Shown piece by piece: positions 27,311-34,879 of a DNA stretch of 64,000 bases. Source of the stretch: JAHIYU01 sp964476155. GTDB taxonomy: Bacteria > Krumholzibacteriota > Krumholzibacteriia > LZORAL124-64-63. The position numbers and the translations under genes were made by a program. The stretch's first letter is position 1. Every line of letters begins with the position of its first letter. The DNA lies in assembly GCA_964476155.1 (NCBI GenBank), contig CAYYYS010000010.1, positions 20,268-84,267 of the forward strand, written 5' to 3'. The notes below the pieces were generated by a model. The model searched no databases and was not told the origin of the DNA. It saw nothing but the letters and a program-made list of their open reading frames with translations.

Positions 27311-27535
27311 TCAGTCGCGCTCCCGGATCAGGTCGGCCACCTCGCCGGGTTCGGCGTGGCGTCCGGTACTTTTCTTGGAATAGACCAGGTCCCCGTCCAC
27401 GACGACTTCGAAAACGCCGCCGCCCGACGGGATCAATTCGCATTCGGCGTCGAATTCGGTTTCCAGGTCCGCCGCAAGACTTGCGGCGAGGGGATCGTAG
27501 TTTCAGACCTTGCAGTATTCGATCGTTACGTCCAT
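27311..27535 (-). CDS. SelW/SelT/SelH (Rdx)-family selenoprotein, UGA read as selenocysteine
   Basis: This gene is invisible to standard ORF calling because of an in-frame UGA at 27505-27503. Read through, it gives 74 residues: MDVTIEYC-K-V-U-NYDPLAA ... 'PSGGGVFEVVVDGDLVYSKK' ... 'GRHAEPGEVADLIRERD'. This is the complete thioredoxin-like Rdx fold, with the redox motif C8-x-x-U11 in exactly the place of the family CxxC/CxxU, and the family hallmark 'SGGGVFEV'. An AAGGAG site lies six bases before the ATG. Fifteen bases after the UGA is a hairpin with arms GCCGCA/UGCGGC and loop AGUCU, which fits a bacterial SECIS. It sits 11 bases after the zinc dehydrogenase stop, and its TGA abuts the HAD start. 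Function: thiol/selenol redox, partner unknown. The alternative, a pseudogene with a nonsense mutation, is less likely given the intact downstream frame. Confidence 0.85.
27470..27490 (-). promoter_or_regulatory. SECIS-like stem-loop in the selenoprotein mRNA
   Basis: On the minus strand, fifteen bases after the UGA, GCCGCAAG and CTTGCGGC form a perfect inverted repeat. The realistic fold is a six-base-pair stem GCCGCA/UGCGGC with apical loop AGUCU. Bacterial SECIS elements lie just downstream of the UGA, with a guanosine among the first two loop bases. Both conditions hold here. Confidence 0.65.
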
Positions 27536-27545
27536 GGGCGTCTCC

Positions 27546-28718
27546 TTAGAATTCTATCAGCAGCTTGGGCCATTCGGACAGCCTGGTTGCGAACGATTCG
27601 GCTGCGAAGTCGTCGATGTGGACCACCGTCTCGTCGCCGCCGTTCAGGATCACCTTGTGGATGAGCTTCTGGATGCCGTTGGCGTTGTCCTCGAGCAGGT
27701 TCCGGGTGGTGACCCAGGTCTCGAAGATGCGGCGGCCGATGACGCTGTGCAGGGTGAGCCCGTTGACGATCAGGCGATCGAACTTCTGGATGTGGAAGTT
27801 GCCCTGCTTCAACCCGAAGAGCACGACTTCGCCGCCGCGTCGCGTGGACTGGATGGCGTTGTTGACGCTGCTGTTGAACCCGGCCATCTCCAGGGCCACG
27901 TCCACGCCGATGCCGCGGGCTTCGGCGCGTACGGCCTTGACCAGATCCTTGTCCGCGGCCCAGCTGTGCTTGGCCGATTTGGCGAGATCGAGGGGGGTTA
28001 CCACATCGGCGCCCACCTTCAGGGCCATCTCGCGGTTCTTGGCCATGGGCTCGACCCCGATCACCCGCGTGGCGCCCAGGGCCTTGGCGATCATGATCAC
28101 GAACAACCCGATGGTTCCGCAGCCGAAGACCCCCACGGTCTTGCCGCGCAGGTCAGCCTTCATGCAGGCGTGGACGGCGTTGCCGAAAGGCTCCTGCACC
28201 GCCGCGACCTTGAGCTTGACCAGACGCTTGTTGGTGGGCCACAGGACCGATGCCGGCAGCTTGATGTACTCGGCGAAACAGCCGTCGCGGCTGATGCCGA
28301 TGATCGTATCCCTGGCACAGATGTGGGTCTGCCCGATGCGGCACTGATGGCAGGTGCCGCAGATGATGTGCGACTCGCTCGAGACGATGTCCTTGGGGCC
28401 GTAGCCGAAGACGGCCGGCACGCGTGAACCCACCGCCACGATTTCGCCCACCAGTTCGTGACCGATGATACGCGTGGTCTGCTTCTCGCGCTTGAGGCTC
28501 TCGAAGATATGTCCCTTGAAGGCCGTGCGGTTCCAGATCCCCCGGTCGCTGCCGCAAAACCCGGCGTAGATCATCTTGATGATGACGTTGTCGGCGTCGG
28601 CGGGGTCGCGGGATTCGTCCAGGACCGGCCGCGGCATCTCGCTCTTGATGAAGCCGGTGGTCTTGTCCCAGGGCATGGTGGACTTGTCGTAGATCAGGGC
28701 TTGCATGGTGCTGGACAA
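27546..28718 (-). CDS. Zinc-dependent MDR alcohol/threonine-type dehydrogenase
   Basis: A 390-residue zinc alcohol dehydrogenase. The catalytic zinc site is C55 in 'AGFCGSDRG' with H87-E88 in 'IIGHELVGEIVAVG'. The structural zinc cysteines are in 'IICGTCHQCRIGQTHIC' (C120, C123, C126, C134). The Rossmann motif is 'VGVFGCGTIGLFVIMIA', followed by 'VIGVEP'. The overall pattern is nearest to L-threonine 3-dehydrogenase/sorbitol dehydrogenase relatives; the substrate is not determined. A TTG start at 28718 is preferred since GGAGG lies seven bases upstream; the ATG at 28706 is 19 bases from it. It heads the operon containing the selenoprotein and the HAD phosphatase. Confidence 0.82.
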   Translation of the reverse strand: MSSTMQALIYDKSTMPWDKTTGFIKSEMPRPVLDESRDPADADNVIIKMIYAGFCGSDRGIWNRTAFKGHIFESLKREKQTTRIIGHELVGEIVAVGSRVPAVFGYGPKDIVSSESHIICGTCHQCRIGQTHICARDTIIGISRDGCFAEYIKLPASVLWPTNKRLVKLKVAAVQEPFGNAVHACMKADLRGKTVGVFGCGTIGLFVIMIAKALGATRVIGVEPMAKNREMALKVGADVVTPLDLAKSAKHSWAADKDLVKAVRAEARGIGVDVALEMAGFNSSVNNAIQSTRRGGEVVLFGLKQGNFHIQKFDRLIVNGLTLHSVIGRRIFETWVTTRNLLEDNANGIQKLIHKVILNGGDETVVHIDDFAAESFATRLSEWPKLLIEF

Positions 28719-28767
28719 ACTCGGACCTCCGGAGGCGGGAGAAAGCGGGCGCCGAGATCGTCAACGA

Positions 28768-28794
28768 CGCCGATGTCGCAAAGGTACATCGGCG
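28768..28794. repeat. Inverted repeat upstream of the zinc dehydrogenase operon
   Basis: CGCCGATGT (28768-28776) and ACATCGGCG (28786-28794) form a nine-base inverted repeat around a nine-base centre, about 50 bases before the dehydrogenase start. It could be an operator or a leader hairpin. Confidence 0.4.
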
Positions 28795-28853
28795 CCGGGT
28801 TCTGGGCAACCACCGCGATAGGCGCTCGGGTCGTCATCGGCCGCCACAAGACA

Positions 28854-28877
28854 GGGCCGGGGCAATCGCCCCGGCCC
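28854..28877 (-). terminator. GC-rich terminator-like hairpin
   Basis: A perfect ten-base stem (GGGCCGGGGC / GCCCCGGCCC) closes a four-base loop just after the stop of the secreted protein at 28905. The sequence following on the minus strand, TGTCTTGT, is only moderately U-rich, so termination may be partial. Confidence 0.65.
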
Positions 28878-28904
28878 ACTCGTCGTTTGAGACGTCGTTC
28901 GTGT

Positions 28905-29969
28905 CTAGCGGAACATGGTTTTCACGTCACCCCAGGTTGCTTCCTCGTTGGGCACGACATCCCAATAGTGGCCGCAGATCCGGAGGGTGTAGTCGAACTC
29001 GTAAACCGGACCCGTGAACGTGTTCGGCGCAACAAAGACCACGTAGGTCATTCCGGGGGTCACCGCAGCCACCATGTTGGTGAGCTCACAGGGTGCCGGG
29101 TACCAAGGGCCCGCGACGACGCCAATGTTGAGGCAGTCAGAGACGTCCAGCACGTAAACCAGCGCTTCGTACTCGCTCTCGACCTCGATCTCCAGACTGG
29201 TGCTGTTGGCCGTGACCATGAACCAGTCGGTATCGCGGTATTCCTCGCCGGCGGGGCCGAGGTGCCAACCGCTCACGCCGCACAGACGTCCGCAGTCGCC
29301 GTCGTCGTCATTGATCCAGTGGAAACTCTGGTACGCTTCGGGGACGCTGTTGCAACCGCCGTTGTAGTTGTCTTCGTACCCGTCCACCAGCGTCGGTTCC
29401 TCTTCGGCCATGGCGTCGGGATCACAAACGACGTCGCAGATCTCGTCCAACGTGATATCCATTTGGTAATTACCGCAATCGCCGCCGTATCCGTCGACCA
29501 CGATGTAGTAGTTGGTGCCGGAAATGAGCGTCGCCTCCACATAAGACGAATATGTGGCGCAGGGAGCATCGTAATAGAAGTCATCGTTGCAGGCGATGAG
29601 GTTCATGTGGCCGTCGTAGACGTAGACCTTGGTGTCGTAGTCCGAGTAGCACAAGTCGATAGCAATCAACTGGTTCTCGGGCGGTGAATAATAATAGACG
29701 ACGTCCGGAGATGTCGATCCGGTGTAGGAGCAGGCTTCGTCGTAGTTGTCGATGTTGTCGCAGGTGTTGCCTCCGTCGGTGTAAGGCAAGCCCGGGATGG
29801 TGAGAGCTGTCCCTATGTCCTCGCCACCTTCGCGTCCTGCGCCTGGCTCGGGCACGAATAGGACGTTGGTGTCTGGCTTGTAAGGTCTTTGTTGGACGTT
29901 GGAGAGATCGGTCGCGAAAGCCGCGCTGGTGATGCAGACGATCGCCAGGATCACTATCAATCGAAACAT
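28905..29969 (-). CDS. Secreted protein with PPC-like domains and W-G-x-V-K tail
   Basis: A 354-residue exported protein with signal peptide MFRLIVILAIVCITSAAFAT. The mature region contains two beta-sandwich repeats resembling bacterial pre-peptidase C-terminal (PPC) domains: 'DVVYYYSPPENQLIAIDLCY' with 'DTKVYVYDG', and later 'DTDWFMVTANSTSLEIEVES' with 'ALVYVLDVSDC'. Cysteines are numerous and probably disulfide-bonded. No catalytic motif is seen. The extreme C-terminus is 'ATWGDVKTMFR', which recurs in two other secreted proteins of this window (39075-39758 and 54942-55556). It is transcribed alone, with a hairpin after it. Confidence 0.7.
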   Translation of the reverse strand: MFRLIVILAIVCITSAAFATDLSNVQQRPYKPDTNVLFVPEPGAGREGGEDIGTALTIPGLPYTDGGNTCDNIDNYDEACSYTGSTSPDVVYYYSPPENQLIAIDLCYSDYDTKVYVYDGHMNLIACNDDFYYDAPCATYSSYVEATLISGTNYYIVVDGYGGDCGNYQMDITLDEICDVVCDPDAMAEEEPTLVDGYEDNYNGGCNSVPEAYQSFHWINDDDGDCGRLCGVSGWHLGPAGEEYRDTDWFMVTANSTSLEIEVESEYEALVYVLDVSDCLNIGVVAGPWYPAPCELTNMVAAVTPGMTYVVFVAPNTFTGPVYEFDYTLRICGHYWDVVPNEEATWGDVKTMFR

Positions 29970-30007
29970 GGTGTTCCCCCCTCTGGAGTCTTGTAATAGC
30001 CTAGTTG

Positions 30008-30030
30008 ATTAGCATGGATCATATGCTAAT
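30008..30030. repeat. Inverted repeat upstream of the secreted PPC-like protein
   Basis: ATTAGCAT (30008-30015) and ATGCTAAT (30023-30030) are perfect complements around seven bases, about 40 bases before the start codon on the minus strand. A second small hairpin, ACGGCT-gaaaa-AGCCGT, follows at 30032-30048. The surrounding 29970-30166 region is AT-rich for this genome and probably holds the promoter; the first repeat is a candidate operator. Confidence 0.4.
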
Positions 30031-30166
30031 GACGGCTGAAAAAGCCGTACTATGCCCTGCTTCTCTCTTTCTTTTTGGGTACTCAGCAATCCGATCCATG
30101 GAACGGGTACAAGCCGATTATGACATATAATATCCGCGATATCCAGTCAAATATCGCAATGGGGCT

Positions 30167-31369
30167 TTAATTGATTGTATCGTAATTATCGTCGCCGTAG
30201 CCCCAGCCGTTTTCGTTGCCGGAGCCTTCCTCGGCTCGCTCCTCCTCGTCGATCAGATCATCGAGGGAGACCATATCCGGCGCGCCGCCATCGCCGCCTT
30301 CGTAATCGCTATCGCGATTGTCGTAGAGGTCGGTCCCGGTCGCGGGGGCCGTGATGCTCTCGCTGGTGTCGACGGTCGCCGAATCCAGTTCGCGCATCAG
30401 CCGCGCGAGTCCATCGGGATGGACCGAAGATCCGCTCTCCACGAAGATCTCCGTCTCGTTGCTTTTTTCGACGACGGGTTCGGGCGACGGGTCGGGCGTG
30501 ATGAGGGGCTCCATGGATTGCTGCTGCTCGAGTTGCAGATGACGCAGGACGATTTCGTCCATGAGGTCGAAATAGGCTCGGCTGCCGCTGGACATGCGGT
30601 CATAGATGACGGTCGGTTTGCCCTGCACCGCCATCTCGGTCAGCCGCGTGTTGCGGGGGATCGAGCGGTCGAGCAGGCGGTCGCCGTAATCCTCGTCCAG
30701 GCGAGCCGCAACCTGGCGGCTCATACGCGTGCGGTGGTCGGTCATGGTGAGGAACAGGCCCATCAGCGCCAGCTGCGGCCGGTGGGCGAGGCGGTAGTCG
30801 TCGATGAAGTGCATCAGACGCGTCAGCGAATCCCGGCAGAGTTCTTCGGCCTGGACCGGCACCAGGTAACCATTGGATGCCAGCAGCGCCGCGCGGGTCT
30901 CGGGGCCGAAACCGGGCGGACAGTCGATCAGGATCGTATCGAATTCATCGCGGGCTTCGGTTACGGCGTTGACGAAGGTCATCGCATGCCGGGCCATGAG
31001 GTCCTTGTACTGTTCTTCTTCGGTCAGCGTCCAGGCGTCGGGCGCGACCATGGACATGGTGTCCAGAGCCGTTTCGTGGGCCACCTGGGTCAAGGGCAAA
31101 CCGGAGATGATTACTTCGCGTAATCCACCCCGCAACTGCTGCGGACCGTAGCCGAGACTGCGGGAGACGCCGCACTGGGGATCGGTCCCGATGATCAGGA
31201 CCCGGTGCCCGGTCAACGCGAAACAGGCGCCCAGGTTGATGGTCGACGTGGTCTTGCCGACGCCGCCTTTCTGGCTCACGACACTGATGACCCGGGCCCG
31301 ATCGGTCCCCCAGGGATTCAAGTCTGCTGCGGGTTCGGGGCATACGTCGTCATGGAGAGGATAATGCAT
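30167..31369 (-). CDS. Orphan ParA/Soj-family ATPase with acidic C-terminal extension
   Basis: A 400-residue ParA-type ATPase. The deviant Walker A motif is 'VVSQKGGVGKTTSTINLG' (K34, K39), the A' region is 'IIGTDPQCGVSRSLGYG', and Walker B is 'FDTILIDCPPGFGPETRAAL'. The ATPase core ends near residue 280. The remaining 120 residues are low-complexity and acidic ('DRDSDYEGGDGGAPDMVSLD', 'EEERAEEGSGNENGWGYGDD'), which is not typical of chromosome-segregation ParA. No ParB gene is adjacent. It may position another cargo, as ParA-like proteins do for chemotaxis clusters or microcompartments; the cargo is unknown. Confidence 0.8.
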   Translation of the reverse strand: MHYPLHDDVCPEPAADLNPWGTDRARVISVVSQKGGVGKTTSTINLGACFALTGHRVLIIGTDPQCGVSRSLGYGPQQLRGGLREVIISGLPLTQVAHETALDTMSMVAPDAWTLTEEEQYKDLMARHAMTFVNAVTEARDEFDTILIDCPPGFGPETRAALLASNGYLVPVQAEELCRDSLTRLMHFIDDYRLAHRPQLALMGLFLTMTDHRTRMSRQVAARLDEDYGDRLLDRSIPRNTRLTEMAVQGKPTVIYDRMSSGSRAYFDLMDEIVLRHLQLEQQQSMEPLITPDPSPEPVVEKSNETEIFVESGSSVHPDGLARLMRELDSATVDTSESITAPATGTDLYDNRDSDYEGGDGGAPDMVSLDDLIDEEERAEEGSGNENGWGYGDDNYDTIN

Positions 31370-31402
31370 GGTGTTCCTTCACGTTGTAGTCCAGCTGCAG
31401 TC

Positions 31403-32062
31403 TCAGCAGAGCTTTAAAACCTGTTGTACGAGTTTGTCGATTCCGTCGAAAACCTCGGAAATCCGACCCGCCAGCATGTAGGCCGGCGTGGTGGCGATAC
31501 GATGGTCGGTGTCCACGACGACCTGGTCGACCGCGGCGTCCACGTGTTCGGCGCCGGTGGCGTTTACGGCCGCGGCGGTGTCCCCGTCGGTGCCGATGGT
31601 CAGTTTGACCGGTTTGTCGGCGCCCAGGATCTTGGCGACCAGCGCGGGGGCGATGCACATGGCGGCGATCCACTTGCCCTTGTCGTGCATGTCCTTGACG
31701 AAGGCAGCGACCGACGGATTCACGTCGCAGTCGGCGCCGGCCACGGCGAAGGTACACAGGTTCTTGGCGGCGCCGAAGCCGCCGGGCAGGAAGACCACGT
31801 CGAAGTCGTCGGCCGCGAGGTCGGCGATGTTGCCGACGGGCCCACGCGCGATGCGCGCCGACTCCACCATGATGTCACGGCTCTCACCTTCGACGGGCGC
31901 ACCGGCCTGATGGTCGATCACGTGCATTTGCGGGCCCGCGGGCGCGGCGATGGTCACGTCGGCATCCGCACGGTCCAGGGCCAGCAGCGTGGCCGTGGCT
32001 TCGTGGATCTCGGATCCGTCAAAGACACCGCAACCGCTCAGAATGACGGCGACTCGAGACAT
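31403..32062 (-). CDS. elbB: ElbB, DJ-1/PfpI-family glyoxalase-like protein
   Basis: A 219-residue class I glutamine-amidotransferase-like protein. 'VILSGCGVFDGSEIHEA' (with E18), 'FDVVFLPGGFGAAKNLC' and 'KWIAAMCIAPALVAKIL' (nucleophile C136) match ElbB closely, including the family-specific start. ElbB of Escherichia coli has weak glyoxalase activity and has been linked to isoprenoid synthesis; the physiological role is not settled. It is cytoplasmic and lies 33 bases upstream of the ParA start on the same strand. Confidence 0.88.
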   Translation of the reverse strand: MSRVAVILSGCGVFDGSEIHEATATLLALDRADADVTIAAPAGPQMHVIDHQAGAPVEGESRDIMVESARIARGPVGNIADLAADDFDVVFLPGGFGAAKNLCTFAVAGADCDVNPSVAAFVKDMHDKGKWIAAMCIAPALVAKILGADKPVKLTIGTDGDTAAAVNATGAEHVDAAVDQVVVDTDHRIATTPAYMLAGRISEVFDGIDKLVQQVLKLC

Positions 32063-32239
32063 GTTTGGAACCCCCCTGAAGCTATGAGAAACCGATTGTC
32101 GGTCCGGGCAAGCCGGTTGTCAACCCCCCGACAGGATAACTTTCTGGGTGTTGCGGATTTGTTCTTGGTCCGACGATCCTGGATATTAGATTTGAAGGGT
32201 CGGATATGGTCGAGCCGTGAATCGGGAAATGGAGACGAG

Positions 32240-32713
32240 ATGTCGAAGATCGCCATCGGTGGAATGATCGAGACCCTCGACCTGGTGATGGTCAGGGTGC
32301 TCGGCGTGCGCAAGGGACCCGGCGTGGCCGGCTTGACGTTGACGACCCTCGGTGGCAAGGGCATCAACGTTCTCTGCGTCGTCTCGTCTTCCGATGCGAC
32401 CGATCGTGAGAACCTCACCCTCGCCTTGCCCAAGGACGCCCTGGATCAGTCCCTCGGCCTGCTGCAGTCCATCAAGGAAGAGATCGAGGCCGAGCGTTTC
32501 GAGATCCAGCGCAACTGCTGTGTCTTCTCCATCTACGGCCCCCACTTCAGCGAGCGGCCGTCGATCGCGGGGCTCATGTTCAAGGCCATGGCCACCGCCG
32601 GCATCGATATCCACGCCATCAGCACCTCGGTTTCCACGGTGTCCTGCCTCATCGACCAGGACGACCTGGAGGCGGCGCGTCAGCAGATCCGCGAAGCTTT
32701 TCTATTACCCTAG
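32240..32713 (+). CDS. Stand-alone ACT-domain protein, aspartokinase-C-terminus-like
   Basis: A 157-residue protein made of two ACT domains without an enzyme attached. The first runs from 'MVRVLGVRKGPGVAGLTLTT' to about residue 75 and the second from 'NCCVFSIYGPHFSERPSIAG' through 'IDIHAISTSVSTVSCLIDQD'. The latter strongly resembles the ligand-binding end of aspartate kinase. The ATG at 32240 has GGAG five bases upstream; the long frame upstream of it is not coding. Expected role: binding an amino acid and modulating a partner, which cannot be named. Confidence 0.75.
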   Translation: MSKIAIGGMIETLDLVMVRVLGVRKGPGVAGLTLTTLGGKGINVLCVVSSSDATDRENLTLALPKDALDQSLGLLQSIKEEIEAERFEIQRNCCVFSIYGPHFSERPSIAGLMFKAMATAGIDIHAISTSVSTVSCLIDQDDLEAARQQIREAFLLP

Positions 32714-32720
32714 TAGGCTG

Positions 32721-34391
32721 CTAATACTCGAACCCACTCCCCCCAATGAACTCCCGCAACAGTGATGTGGGAGGCACCAACCGTGCGTCCACCGGCAGGT
32801 GCAGGCCGATGAATTCGAGTAGGGCGCGCGCGCGTCCATAGGAGGGGTCCTCGGGGGGGACCGCCGCCAGGCGGGGTTCCGCCCACATCTTCAGGACACC
32901 CAGTTCGTAGGCCAGGCCGGTGTTGAAAAAAATATCGGCGTTTTGCTGGTAGGGGAAGATGTGTCTGCGCTCGCCCTCGCGAACGCTGCGCCAGCGTTGC
33001 AACGTCTCGCCGGCCGTGTAGCCGCGGAACTGGGCGTCGCGCACGATGCGGCGGTAGAGGCGGGTCAGTCGCGTGGGCATGTAGGTGATGTCGTCGATGT
33101 TCGTGTGGCAGAGGGCCGAGACGTAGACGCGAAGGCACCGACTCCGGTCGATGGCGTCGGCGATACCGGGATTCAGGGCGTGGATGCCCTCGACCAGGAG
33201 GGGCTCGCCGGGACTCAGGCGAGTGACCTCGGTGCTGAGACCCGCCTTGCCGGTGACGAAGTCGTAGGTGGCCAGCCGCACATCCTTGCCGTCCAGCAGA
33301 TCGTTCAGATGCTCGTTGAGCAGATCCAGCCGCAGGGCTTCGAGCGTCTCGTAATCGTAGTGTCCGCCCTTGTCGCGTGGTGTCGATTCCCGGTCGACGA
33401 AATACGAGTCCATGGAAAGGGCGAAAGGAAGCAACCCCAGCACGCGCAGTTGCAGGGACAGTCGCTTGGCGAAGGTCGTTTTGCCGCTGCTCGACGGTCC
33501 GGCGATCAGGACGAGCCGGCCGTCCGTGGAGAGTTCAGAAACCCGTCGCGCGATGTCGACCACGGACTGTTCGTGACGGGCTTCGCAGATGCGGATGAGC
33601 TCCTTGGTCCGGCCCTGCTCGACGATCTGATTGATCGATCCGAGATCGGCCAGACCCTGGTGGGCCGTCCAGCGCGAATAGCGCCGCATGGTCTTGAAGA
33701 GTTTGGGCTGGGACTGGTATGCGGTTGTTTCGTCGGGCCGGCCAGGCACGCTGGGCAACAGGATGAAGCCCGGGGGGTCGCGTCGCAGCGCGAAGGCTCC
33801 CAGCATACCCGTCGACGGGAGGTGGAGTCCCTGGAAGAGCAGTCGACTGTTCTTGGCGCGGCAGTAGATGCCCGATCCCGCGACCACGTGACGCGCGGCC
33901 AGCTTGCTGTACTCGCGTTCCGAGTCGCGCTGCAGGCGGATCAACGTGCGTTGTCCATAGACGCGCGGGGTCAGCGGCTGGTTCTCGGCGATGATCTCCC
34001 GCATGCGGTCCTCGATACCGGCGAGTTCCGCCGCGGTGACGCGCGTGTCACGCCGCAGCCGGCAGTACATGCCGCCGCCGTAGGAAAAATCGATGATCAC
34101 CTGTTGGTCGGGGTAGAGATCGTCGCAGGCCATGGCCAGTACCGAGCCGAGCGTGCGCACGATGGTGGAATGGCTCTTGGGATGGGAAAGATGCATCAGG
34201 CCGACGGTCTCGCCGCCCCAGAGCGGTTCGTTGAGACTCGTTCGCTGCCCGTTGACCACGCCGATCACGACCGGATCCCCGTTGTCGTCGGAATCCAGCG
34301 AGTGGCTGGCCAGAATCTCGTTCAGGGGAGTCCCGGGAACCGCGAAGACTTCCCGACCCTCAATAACCACGCCGACGGTGTCGTCACTCAT
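32721..34391 (-). CDS. Nucleoside (uridine) kinase-like protein with TGS/ThrRS-type N-terminus
   Basis: A 556-residue protein. Residues 1-60 resemble a TGS domain ('VFAVPGTPLNEILASHSLDS'). Residues 60-240 resemble the second additional domain of threonyl-tRNA synthetase ('GLMHLSHPKSHSTIVRTLGS'). The C-terminal half is a P-loop kinase of the phosphoribulokinase/uridine kinase family, with Walker A 'LIAGPSSSGKTTFAKRL' near 298-306, 'FALSMDSYFVDRESTPRDKG' and 'LLVEGIHALNP'. This three-part architecture is known from bacterial 'nucleoside kinase' annotations. The likely activity is nucleoside phosphorylation; why it carries tRNA-synthetase-like domains is not known. It converges on the ACT gene with seven bases between stops. 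Confidence 0.82.
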   Translation of the reverse strand: MSDDTVGVVIEGREVFAVPGTPLNEILASHSLDSDDNGDPVVIGVVNGQRTSLNEPLWGGETVGLMHLSHPKSHSTIVRTLGSVLAMACDDLYPDQQVIIDFSYGGGMYCRLRRDTRVTAAELAGIEDRMREIIAENQPLTPRVYGQRTLIRLQRDSEREYSKLAARHVVAGSGIYCRAKNSRLLFQGLHLPSTGMLGAFALRRDPPGFILLPSVPGRPDETTAYQSQPKLFKTMRRYSRWTAHQGLADLGSINQIVEQGRTKELIRICEARHEQSVVDIARRVSELSTDGRLVLIAGPSSSGKTTFAKRLSLQLRVLGLLPFALSMDSYFVDRESTPRDKGGHYDYETLEALRLDLLNEHLNDLLDGKDVRLATYDFVTGKAGLSTEVTRLSPGEPLLVEGIHALNPGIADAIDRSRCLRVYVSALCHTNIDDITYMPTRLTRLYRRIVRDAQFRGYTAGETLQRWRSVREGERRHIFPYQQNADIFFNTGLAYELGVLKMWAEPRLAAVPPEDPSYGRARALLEFIGLHLPVDARLVPPTSLLREFIGGSGFEY

Positions 34392-34498
34392 GCACGTCCT
34401 CCAGATTGGTAGGGGGACATCTATGTTACAACGACTGAGAGTAGGAGTCTACGTTATGGACTCTCGACAGGGAGGGAGGACAATTCACCAAGGCGGAC

Positions 34499-34567
34499 GG
34501 AGACATGAAGACGGACTCGTGAACGATCCACGAAGTGCCATCTTCACGAGTCCGTCTTCGTGTCTCC
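34499..34567. repeat. Long inverted repeat overlapping the fmdB 3' end
   Basis: Two 25-base arms (34499-34523 and 34543-34567) are complementary with a single mismatch around a 19-base centre. The right arm overlaps the last codons of the FmdB gene. There is no T-tract on either strand, so it is not a classic intrinsic terminator. The stem is longer than any other in the window and would form a very stable RNA hairpin. Confidence 0.75.
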
Positions 34568-34783
34568 GGCCGATTCGTTGGTAGAAATGTCCTTCTTCCC
34601 TTTCGGCCGAGAGTCCGTAACATAGAACCCACTCCCTTTGAAGGAGATGCCAATCCCCCCACCAATCAACTTGGTAACCTTGCCGCGACAAAGCGGACAC
34701 CGGGACCGCGGTTTGTCGTGGATCGACTGGACGAGTTCGAACTCGTGGTCGCAGCGGGCGCACTGATATTCGTAGGTGGGCAT
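34544..34783 (-). CDS. FmdB-family zinc-ribbon protein
   Basis: A 79-residue protein beginning 'MPTYEYQCARCDHEFELVQS', the diagnostic start of FmdB-family putative regulatory proteins. The zinc ribbon is formed by C8, C11, C29 and C32 ('CPLC'). The glycine-rich 'KLIGGGIGISFKGSGFYVTD' is also family-typical, followed by a polar tail. The biochemical role is not established. It is divergent from the GAPDH operon, sharing its upstream region. Confidence 0.9.
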   Translation of the reverse strand: MPTYEYQCARCDHEFELVQSIHDKPRSRCPLCRGKVTKLIGGGIGISFKGSGFYVTDSRPKGKKDISTNESAGDTKTDS

Positions 34784-34841
34784 GACGGCTCCCGTGGGGT
34801 GAATAGTGATCCGGTAATATGTGAATTTCAGCGCAATTCTG

Positions 34842-34874
34842 CAACTCGGTCGATTTTAAGCTTAAATCGAGTTG
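34842..34874. promoter_or_regulatory. Imperfect 33-base dyad, candidate operator
   Basis: CAACTCG (34842-34848) and CGAGTTG (34868-34874) flank an AT-rich centre which is itself nearly palindromic (ATTT-T-AAGCTT-AAAT). The dyad lies five bases before the -35 box of the GAPDH operon and about 60 bases before fmdB on the other strand, as expected for a repressor or activator site serving one or both. Confidence 0.5.
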
Positions 34875-34879
34875 TCAGG

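Noticed and set aside
27311..27502. Truncated pseudogene in place of a selenoprotein gene
   Set aside because: The UGA is at the exact redox position, the remaining frame is intact and family-like, spacing to both neighbours is operon-like, and a SECIS-like hairpin follows.
32943..34412. A 489-codon plus-strand frame opposite the uridine-kinase-like gene
   Set aside because: The opposite strand has kinase and TGS/ThrRS-type motifs throughout; this frame has none and lacks a ribosome-binding site.
34426..34665. A 79-codon minus-strand frame across the long hairpin
   Set aside because: It overlaps the FmdB gene in another frame, contains the inverted repeat, and shows no protein-like features.
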